DNA from: Desulfofustis glycolicus DSM 9705
GTDB taxonomy: Bacteria > Desulfobacterota > Desulfobulbia > Desulfobulbales > Desulfocapsaceae
Length of the DNA: 44,534 nt
NCBI RefSeq assembly: GCF_900130015.1
Contig: NZ_FQXS01000034.1
Location: 1-44,534 of the forward strand
Direction of reading: 5' to 3'
Positions 24,805 to 31,364 of the stretch are shown piece by piece. Every line of letters starts with the position of its first letter. Position 1 is the stretch's first letter. The notes beneath the pieces were generated by a model. It was not told the origin of the DNA. It did no database searches and saw only the letters and a program-made list of their open reading frames with translations. The position numbers were made by a program, and so were the translations under genes.

Positions 24805-26049
24805 ATGATAGCCAGGACTATTTTCGCCGACGAACAGGACGAACCTCCAGACAGCGGTGACGAACCGTTTGTCCCTCCCTCCCCCTGTGCCGACAAAATC
24901 ACCGCCTTTCGTCACCGTTTCTTCCCTGAAGTATCCGAAACCGACTGGAACAACTGGCGTTGGCAGATCAGCCATCGCATCGAGCACTGCGATCAACTCG
25001 AACAGCTGGTAACGCTCACCGACAATGAGCGAAACGCCTTCCAGTTCCAGAACGCCACCCTGCCGCTGGCCATCACCCCGTATTACGCCAGCCTAATCGA
25101 TCCTGACAATCCGGATCAGCCGATCCGGCGGGCCATGGTGCCGGTTGCCGCCGAATTGCTTGTCTCTCCCGGAGAAGCGCAGGACCCGCTCGGAGAAGAC
25201 AGCCACAGTCCGGTGAAGGGACTGATCCACCGTTATCCCGACCGGGTTCTCTTTCTCGTCACCGATTATTGCTCGAGCTATTGCCGCTACTGCACCCGTT
25301 CGCGCATGGTCGGCAAACGCAAGAGCGCCGGGAAACAGCAATGGCAGCGTGCTATCGATTACATCGCCGCCCACCCGGAGGTTCGCGACGTTCTGATCTC
25401 CGGCGGCGACCCGCTGACCCTGAGCGACGGTCAGCTGGACTGGCTGCTCGGTAAATTGCGGGCCATTGATCATGTCGAACTGATCCGTATCGGCACCAAA
25501 GTGCCGATGGTTTTGCCCCAGCGTATCACCCCCGCCTTAGTCAAGGTCTTGAAGAGATATCATCCCCTGTGGATCAGCATCCACTGCATGCACCCGGACG
25601 AGCTGACCTTCGAGGCCCGCCGGGCCTGCACCATGCTCGCCGACGCCGGCATTCCGCTCGGAAGCCAGACCGTGCTGCTCTCCGGCATCAATGACACCGT
25701 CGGCACCATGAAGCGGCTGATGCACGAGTTGGTGAAGATCCGGGTGAAACCGTATTACCTGTACCAGTGCGATCCGATCGTCGGCTCTTCCCACTTCCGC
25801 ACGTCGGTCGCCAGAGGGCTGGAGATTTACCAGGGGCTGCGCGGTCATACCACCGGCTATGCGGTACCGACCTACGTCATTGACGCCCCCGGAGGCGGCG
25901 GCAAGATCCCGCTGCTTCCGGAAACCATGCTCGGCTGGGAAGGCAACGATTTGCTGCTGCGCAACTACGAAGGCCGAGTCTTTCGCTATCCCGACCAGTT
26001 TGCCGGTTGCCCCGGTCGCACAGACGGAGAGGTGGCCCCATGCGTATAG
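24805..26049 (+). CDS. kamA: Lysine 2,3-aminomutase-family radical SAM enzyme
   Basis: The 414-residue protein has the length of lysine 2,3-aminomutases. WNNWRWQISHRI near the N-terminus, CSSYCRYCTRSRMVGK (CxxxCxxC for the SAM-binding 4Fe-4S cluster, about residues 156-163), SGGDPLTLSD and GGGGKIPLLPE with the PLP-binding Lys are all typical. The acidic residues in LYQCDP and YVIDAP match positions that hold the lysine side chain in characterised enzymes. It should turn L-lysine into beta-lysine, though another alpha-amino acid is possible. AGGTG precedes the ATG. The gene overlaps the next by 10 bases. Confidence 0.9.
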   Translation: MIARTIFADEQDEPPDSGDEPFVPPSPCADKITAFRHRFFPEVSETDWNNWRWQISHRIEHCDQLEQLVTLTDNERNAFQFQNATLPLAITPYYASLIDPDNPDQPIRRAMVPVAAELLVSPGEAQDPLGEDSHSPVKGLIHRYPDRVLFLVTDYCSSYCRYCTRSRMVGKRKSAGKQQWQRAIDYIAAHPEVRDVLISGGDPLTLSDGQLDWLLGKLRAIDHVELIRIGTKVPMVLPQRITPALVKVLKRYHPLWISIHCMHPDELTFEARRACTMLADAGIPLGSQTVLLSGINDTVGTMKRLMHELVKIRVKPYYLYQCDPIVGSSHFRTSVARGLEIYQGLRGHTTGYAVPTYVIDAPGGGGKIPLLPETMLGWEGNDLLLRNYEGRVFRYPDQFAGCPGRTDGEVAPCV

Positions 26050-27023
26050 GCATGACCTACGATCTGCGTGACGACTACCTGGCGGCCGGCTATGGGGATG
26101 AAGAGACCGCCGAATTCGATCGCCTCTCCACCATCGAAGCCATTGAAACGGCGATCCGGACCATGGGCCACGAACCGGTTCGCATCGGCAATTTGATGGC
26201 CCTGGTGCCCCGGCTGGCCGCCGGCGAGCGCTGGGATCTGGTGTTCAACATCGCTGAAGGGCTTTACGGTTTCGGCCGTGAAGCACAGGTCCCCGCTCTG
26301 CTCGACGCTTATCGTATCCCCTATGTCTTTTCCGGTCCACTGGTGCAGGCGATCACCCTGCATAAGGGGATTACCAAACATATCGTTCGCGACTGCGGCC
26401 TGGCAACACCGGATTTTGCGGTGGTCGATACACCGGAGGCAATCGCCTCCATCGATCTGCCCTATCCGCTGTTCGCCAAACCGGTCGCCGAGGGCACCGG
26501 TAAAGGGGTCACCCCCGCTTCCAAGATAGCCGACCCAGAGCAACTGCAGACTACCTGCACCAGGCTGCTGGCCACCTTCAACCAGCCGGTACTGATAGAG
26601 ACCTTCCTGCCGGGACGGGAATTCACCGTCGGCATCGTCGGTAACGGTGCCGGATGCCGGTCGATCGGCACCATGGAAGTCGTCCTGCTCGACCGGTCGG
26701 AACCGGAAGTCTATTCCTACCACAACAAAGAGAACTACAGCGACCTGGTTGCCTACCGGGCTGCCGGCGATCCGGAGGCCCGGGCCGCCGAGGAACTTGC
26801 TTTGGCCTGTTACCAGGCCCTCGGCTGCTGCGACGCGGGCCGGGTCGATCTGCGTTCCGACGCGGCGGGTCGCCCCCACTTTATCGAAATCAACTCGCTG
26901 GCCGGCCTGCACCCTGAGCATTCCGACCTGTGCATCATCGCCACCAAATACGGCATCGGCTACCAGCAATTGCTCGAGCAGATCGTCATTGCATCCCTGA
27001 AACGTAATGGGCTGGTCCCGTGA
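26040..27023 (+). CDS. ATP-grasp ligase 1 (D-Ala-D-Ala ligase-like)
   Basis: The 327-residue protein has the ATP-grasp layout. An N-terminal domain contains LVFNIAEGLYGFGREAQVPA and PYVFSGP, as in Ddl enzymes. ATP-binding segments follow: FAKPVAEGTGKGV, VLIETFLPGREFTVGIVGN and the metal-binding GRPHFIEINSLAGLHPEHSD. Such ligases join a carboxylate, via an acyl phosphate, to an amine. It is unlikely to be the housekeeping Ddl, because it is embedded in an aminomutase operon and followed by a second ligase. The ATG at 26040 follows GGAGG and overlaps kamA. Substrates are unknown. Confidence 0.9.
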   Translation: MRIGMTYDLRDDYLAAGYGDEETAEFDRLSTIEAIETAIRTMGHEPVRIGNLMALVPRLAAGERWDLVFNIAEGLYGFGREAQVPALLDAYRIPYVFSGPLVQAITLHKGITKHIVRDCGLATPDFAVVDTPEAIASIDLPYPLFAKPVAEGTGKGVTPASKIADPEQLQTTCTRLLATFNQPVLIETFLPGREFTVGIVGNGAGCRSIGTMEVVLLDRSEPEVYSYHNKENYSDLVAYRAAGDPEARAAEELALACYQALGCCDAGRVDLRSDAAGRPHFIEINSLAGLHPEHSDLCIIATKYGIGYQQLLEQIVIASLKRNGLVP

Positions 27024-27033
27024 GGTTCCCTTT

Positions 27034-28017
27034 ATGATCGGCCTGATCTACAACCAGCCAATCGCAACGGGCGAAGCCCATTGGCAATCGTCGGCAGATG
27101 TGATGGCCCAGGTAGAAGCGATCGAAACATCGCTGACTGCCCTGGGCCGGACCTCTGTCCGGCTACCGATGACCCGGGACCTGTCGCACTTCCTGCAGAC
27201 CGTTGCGGCAGCGAAGATTGAGGTTGCGTTTAATCTCTGTGAATCGATTGACGACGATCCGTTTTTCGTCGCCCACCCGGCCGCACTGCTCGAACTGCTC
27301 GGTCTTCCCTTCAGCGGATCCGGGTCGGCCGCCCTGCAGGCGACCACCGACAAGCACCTGATGAAGCTGATCCTGCGTGGCGCCGGCCTGCCGACACCGG
27401 GCTCATTTCTCTACAACGGAGAAGAATCGTATGACGGGGACGACCTGGAGTTCCCGGTCATACTCAAGCCGCAATTCCAGGACGCCAGCATCGGCATCGA
27501 CCAGGAATCGGTCATCGATCAGCCGCATCGCCTGGCAACCGCGTCGCAGCACCTGTACCGACGCTATGGTCCGATCCTGGTCGAAGAGTATATCGACGGC
27601 CGGGAATTCAACGTCTCGGTAATCGGTAATGCACCGCCGCAGACGCTGCCGGTGGCCGAAATCGATTTCTCGGGCATGCCCGGCTCGCTACGAAAGATCG
27701 TCGACTATAACGCCAAATGGGCGCCGGATTCGATCGAGTATCGGGAGACGAAGCGGGTCTTTCCGACGCTTGACGACGAACTGATCACCCGCCTGAACGA
27801 TATCGCCCTGAGCTGCTACCGGCTGTTCGGCCTGCGCGACTATGGCCGCATCGACCTGCGGATGGACCGTAACGGCCGACCGTTCGTACTGGAGATCAAC
27901 ACCAACCCCTGCCTCAGTCCGGACGCCGGCTTTGCCGCCGCCTGCGGTGCGGCGGGCCATGACTACACTGCCATGGTGGCACAGATGACTACGTTTCTGG
28001 GTGACAGAATGGTATGA
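27034..28017 (+). CDS. ATP-grasp ligase 2 (D-Ala-D-Ala ligase-like)
   Basis: Also 327 residues, with VAFNLCESIDDDPFF near the N-terminus, FSGSGSAALQATTDKHLMK, VILKPQFQDASIGI, ILVEEYIDGREFNVSVIGN and the metal site GRPFVLEINTNPCLSPDAGF. The C-terminal substrate loop (EINTNPCLSP) differs from the EINSLAGLHP of ligase 1, so the two probably use different acceptors. The ATG at 27034 follows GAGG. It may extend the product of ligase 1 or act on another acyl donor, and the order cannot be read from the sequence. Confidence 0.9.
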   Translation: MIGLIYNQPIATGEAHWQSSADVMAQVEAIETSLTALGRTSVRLPMTRDLSHFLQTVAAAKIEVAFNLCESIDDDPFFVAHPAALLELLGLPFSGSGSAALQATTDKHLMKLILRGAGLPTPGSFLYNGEESYDGDDLEFPVILKPQFQDASIGIDQESVIDQPHRLATASQHLYRRYGPILVEEYIDGREFNVSVIGNAPPQTLPVAEIDFSGMPGSLRKIVDYNAKWAPDSIEYRETKRVFPTLDDELITRLNDIALSCYRLFGLRDYGRIDLRMDRNGRPFVLEINTNPCLSPDAGFAAACGAAGHDYTAMVAQMTTFLGDRMV

Positions 28018-28487
28018 ATATCACGATAGCGCCAATCAAGCCGAAGGACCGGGAGCAGCTGGTGCAGATCATCAAGCGGCAGAAGAATTTTCTCAAATGT
28101 GAGATCGACATCGCCATCGAGGTGATCGACGCGACCTTTCACCCGAAGGAAGACTATCGGGTACTGGCCGCCGCCGATCCGCAGCAGCGCATGCTCGGTT
28201 TCGTCAGTTACGGTCCGATCCCGCTCACGGAAAACCGTTTCGATCTCTACTGGATCGCCGTCGATCCGCAGCAGGGACGGCACGGCATCGGCACCATGCT
28301 GCTGGCGGAGATGGAAAAGCGGCTCAGCGCCAACACCCCGGTCCACATCTATATCGATACCTCATCCACGGAAGGCTACCTACCGGCCCGGCGTTTCTAC
28401 GAAAAACAGGGCTACGAGATCGTCGCCCATATGCAGGATTTTTATCGCAACGGCGACGACAAGATCGTCTATCGGAAAGTCTGCTGA
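28014..28487 (+). CDS. GNAT-family N-acetyltransferase
   Basis: The 157-residue protein has the acetyl-CoA loop QGRHGIGTMLLAEMEKR, ahead of which is FDLYWIAVDP, and PARRFYEKQGYEIVA near the end, all typical of GNAT. Its start codon overlaps the stop of ligase 2 (ATGA), so it is translated with the operon. In the known ablAB pathway an aminomutase and an acetyltransferase make N-acetyl-beta-lysine, a compatible solute. This one is shorter than AblB, and its substrate is not known. Confidence 0.88.
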   Translation: MNITIAPIKPKDREQLVQIIKRQKNFLKCEIDIAIEVIDATFHPKEDYRVLAAADPQQRMLGFVSYGPIPLTENRFDLYWIAVDPQQGRHGIGTMLLAEMEKRLSANTPVHIYIDTSSTEGYLPARRFYEKQGYEIVAHMQDFYRNGDDKIVYRKVC

Positions 28488-28488
28488 C

Positions 28489-30231
28489 ATGTTTCGCATC
28501 CGGCGCATCTACGATAACACCCTGGCCATCGATCGGGATGCCATCGTCCAGGTGCAGGATCTCCTGCGCCGGCAGTTTGTCGGGTTGCAGGAGCAGGAGA
28601 TCACCAGCCTGGCCCAGAAACTCGCCGATCCCTTTCGCCACCGCCTGCGCACCATTCTTTTCGTGGCCGAAGACCGCCGACACCACATCAAAGGGTTTGC
28701 CGTCCTCAACCATGCCCCGGATCTGCGCTTCTGCTATCTCGACTTCATCTCGGTCGAGCCGGCCACCACCGGCGGTATCGGCAGCGCCCTCTATGCACGG
28801 GTACGGGAGGAGGCCCGGCAGCTTCAGGCCGTCGGTATCTTCATGGAATGTCTGCCGGACGACCCAAAACTCTGCGCCGACCGCACCATCCTGAAACAGA
28901 ACAAGGCACGGCTACGCTTCTACGAACGGTTCGGCGCTCTGCCGATCACCGGAACCGCTTATGAAACACCGCTCAAGCCGGGCGACGACTGCCCCCCGTA
29001 CCTGGTCTTCGACGGCCTCGGCAGCACCGGGCACCTGGATCGCGATTATGCCCGCACCGTGGTCTACGCCATTTTGACCAGGAAATATGGCAATCGCTGC
29101 TCAAAAGAGTATGTCGACCTGGTCGTCGATTCCTTCCGTGACGACCCGATCCGCTTTCGGCCGCCCCGCTACAGTCCGCCGGCGCGCCCGAAAACCGAGA
29201 CGACGGCGATCAACATCGACCAGCGCATCGCGCTGGTGGTCAACGAAGGCCACGATATCCACCACATCCACGAACGCGGCTATGTTGAAGCCCCGGTCCG
29301 CATCTCCTCGATCCGCAAGGGCATTATGCAGACCGGCCTGTTCGACATCATTGGCGCCAGGCACTTTCCGGAAAAGCATATCAAAGCGGTCCACGAACCG
29401 GCCTTCGTCGAATATCTCAAACGGATGTGCCTGACCATCGAAGCGGGGAAATCGGTCTACCCCTATGTCTTTCCAATCAGAAATGCAGCCAAACCGCCCA
29501 AGGAGATGCCGGTTCGGGCCGGGTATTACTGCATCGACACCTTTACCCCGCTCAACCGCAATGCCTACAAGGCGGCCAAAGGCGCCGTCGACTGCGCCCT
29601 GACCGCCGCCGGGCAACTGCTGGAAGGCTACCGCCTCAGCTACGCGCTGGTTCGCCCGCCCGGCCATCACGCCGAACGCCGAGTCTTCGGCGGCTTCTGC
29701 TACTTCAACTCAGCCGCGATCGCCGCCAATTTCCTAAGCGGCTACGGCCGGGTAGCAGTTCTCGATGTCGATTATCACCACGGTAACGGCACCCAGGATA
29801 TCTTCTACGACCGCGACGACGTGCTGACCGTCTCCATTCACGGCCATCCCCGCTTCGCCTACCCGTATTTCTCCGGTTTCGCTGAAGAACGGGGCATCGG
29901 CAACGGCCTGGGGCGCAACCGCAACTACCCGCTGCCGGAGATTCTCGACGGACCCGCCTATCACAAGACGTTGGCGCGGGCGCTGCGCCGCATCGCCTCC
30001 TTCCGTCCGAAAGGACTGGTCATCGCCCTCGGCCTGGATACCGCCCGCAAAGACCCGACCGGCACCTGGTCGCTGACCCCTGCCGACCTGCAGACCAACG
30101 GCTGGATGATCGGCCGGTTGCGGCTGCCGACCGTAGTCGTCCAGGAAGGCGGCTACCGTTCACGCTCGCTCGGCGTCAATGCCCGTAGCTTCTTTACCGG
30201 CCTGTGGCACGGCATGCACGGCGCCGACTGA
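28489..30231 (+). CDS. GNAT-histone deacetylase-family fusion
   Basis: The 580-residue protein begins with a GNAT domain (about 1-165: LDFISVEPATTGGIGSALYA, KARLRFYERFGA). A deacetylase domain (about 235-580) follows. It contains RPPGHHAERRVFGGFCYFN with the His pair, VLDVDYHHGNGTQDIFYDR and IALGLDTARKDPTGTWS with zinc ligands, and VVQEGGYRS with the catalytic Tyr. This class of HDAC-like amidohydrolases removes acetyl groups from lysine, polyamines or similar amines. Having a GNAT and a deacetylase in one chain hints at acetyl-protected intermediates, or at opposed control. It follows the GNAT gene by one base. Confidence 0.92.
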   Translation: MFRIRRIYDNTLAIDRDAIVQVQDLLRRQFVGLQEQEITSLAQKLADPFRHRLRTILFVAEDRRHHIKGFAVLNHAPDLRFCYLDFISVEPATTGGIGSALYARVREEARQLQAVGIFMECLPDDPKLCADRTILKQNKARLRFYERFGALPITGTAYETPLKPGDDCPPYLVFDGLGSTGHLDRDYARTVVYAILTRKYGNRCSKEYVDLVVDSFRDDPIRFRPPRYSPPARPKTETTAINIDQRIALVVNEGHDIHHIHERGYVEAPVRISSIRKGIMQTGLFDIIGARHFPEKHIKAVHEPAFVEYLKRMCLTIEAGKSVYPYVFPIRNAAKPPKEMPVRAGYYCIDTFTPLNRNAYKAAKGAVDCALTAAGQLLEGYRLSYALVRPPGHHAERRVFGGFCYFNSAAIAANFLSGYGRVAVLDVDYHHGNGTQDIFYDRDDVLTVSIHGHPRFAYPYFSGFAEERGIGNGLGRNRNYPLPEILDGPAYHKTLARALRRIASFRPKGLVIALGLDTARKDPTGTWSLTPADLQTNGWMIGRLRLPTVVVQEGGYRSRSLGVNARSFFTGLWHGMHGAD

Positions 30232-30246
30232 GCCGGCGAGACTACA

Positions 30247-30389
30247 GGGGACCTTGAAAAATTCGGAATTTCGTTCAAGATCGAGGCGCGCAAGAAAATT
30301 TTTCCGCAGGCATATACATGATATTCCGAGGATAGAATTTGATTGCGCAACGATGAGATTGGGCGAAATGACAATTTTTCAAGGTTCCC
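30247..30389 (-). repeat. MITE-like palindromic element, copy 3 (divergent, inverted)
   Basis: This 143-bp copy is in the opposite orientation to copies 1 and 2. Its core (30305-30334) matches theirs, but its ends are different: GGGGACCTTGAAAAATT pairs with AATTTTTCAAGGTTCCC (one mismatch). CTACAG at 30242-30247 and 30389-30394 is a probable target-site duplication. It fills the gap between two convergent genes. Removing it would leave the two stop codons only about ten bases apart. Confidence 0.85.
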
Positions 30390-31246
30390 TACAGATCATC
30401 GGCGCCAAAGGTATCGCAGCGATCCACCCGGCCCGCCTGATAGCCCTGACGAAACCAGCGCACACGCTGTGCTGAACTGCCGTGGGTAAATGAGTCTGGT
30501 CTGATATAACCCTGGGATTGCTGCTGCAATCGATCGTCGCCGATCATGCCGGCGGCATTGATTGCCTCGTCGATATCTCCCGCTTCCAGGATCTGCCGAG
30601 TGCGATCGGCGTGATTGGCCCACAAGCCGGCAAAGCAATCGGCCTGCAATTCAAGACGCACCAGCAGCCGGTTATATTCGACCTGGTTTACCCGGCCCTG
30701 CATCTGCTGGAGCTTGCCGCTGATACCGAGCAGGTTCTGGACGTGGTGACCGACCTCATGGGCAATCACGTAGGCCTGAGCAAAATCTCCGGGTGCGCCG
30801 AGCTTGGTGCGCAGATCCCGGTAAAAACTGAGATCGATATAGACTTTACGGTCCGCCGGACAATAAAACGGCCCGGTGGCCGCCTGGGCAAAACCGCAGG
30901 CCGATTGCACCGCTCCGGAAAACAGTACCAGGGTCGGTTTCTCATAGCTTTGACCGCCGGCGGTAAAAATCTGCGTCCAGGTATCCTCGGTGTCGGCCAG
31001 GACCACCGACACGAAATCCGCCAACTCGTTTTCCGCAGCAGTCGGTGTATAATCCGCCTGCTCTACGGTCGGACCACCGGAAAACTGAGCCCCCTGTTCC
31101 AGAATTATCCGCGGATCGATACCGAAATACATGCCGATCAGGGCGAGAATGACTATGCCGATGCCGCCGCCCTTCATTTTTCCCGACAGCCGCACACTTC
31201 TGCGGTCTTCCACATTACTGCTCCTACGACCATCCCGCCAACGCAT
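30389..31246 (-). CDS. YpfJ/KPN_02809-type neutral zinc metallopeptidase
   Basis: The 285-residue protein has a basic N-terminus, a single membrane anchor (about residues 25-45, VILALIGMYFGI) and a domain with the zinc motif AYVIAHEVGHHVQNLLG (HEVGH). LELQADCFAGLWA lies downstream, and the C-terminal SFTHGSSAQRVRWF is typical of the family. The substrate is unknown. The ATG at 31246 follows GAGGAGGAG by four bases; the longer start at 31261 has no ribosome site. Its stop codon TAG lies in the target-site duplication of the MITE copy 3. Confidence 0.88.
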   Translation of the reverse strand: MRWRDGRRSSNVEDRRSVRLSGKMKGGGIGIVILALIGMYFGIDPRIILEQGAQFSGGPTVEQADYTPTAAENELADFVSVVLADTEDTWTQIFTAGGQSYEKPTLVLFSGAVQSACGFAQAATGPFYCPADRKVYIDLSFYRDLRTKLGAPGDFAQAYVIAHEVGHHVQNLLGISGKLQQMQGRVNQVEYNRLLVRLELQADCFAGLWANHADRTRQILEAGDIDEAINAAGMIGDDRLQQQSQGYIRPDSFTHGSSAQRVRWFRQGYQAGRVDRCDTFGADDL

Positions 31247-31364
31247 GGCTCTCCTCCTCACCCAAAACGTATTCGCCCGGTCGAGCGCGGCACCCGCCTA
31301 TCAAACAATCGATCATGCCGTCATACGACTCAATCACACCAGATGATGACCACACCACCGGGCA

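Noticed and set aside
30153-30374. A frame with the peptide ILSSEYHVYACGKIF, and a similar one at 15838-16044
   Set aside because: Both are translations of the MITE-like repeat; the resemblance comes from the DNA element, not from a protein family.
23236-30389. CRISPR array suggested by the recurring repeats
   Set aside because: The repeats are 140 bp long, 7 kb apart and flanked by target-site duplications; there are no regular spacers or cas genes.
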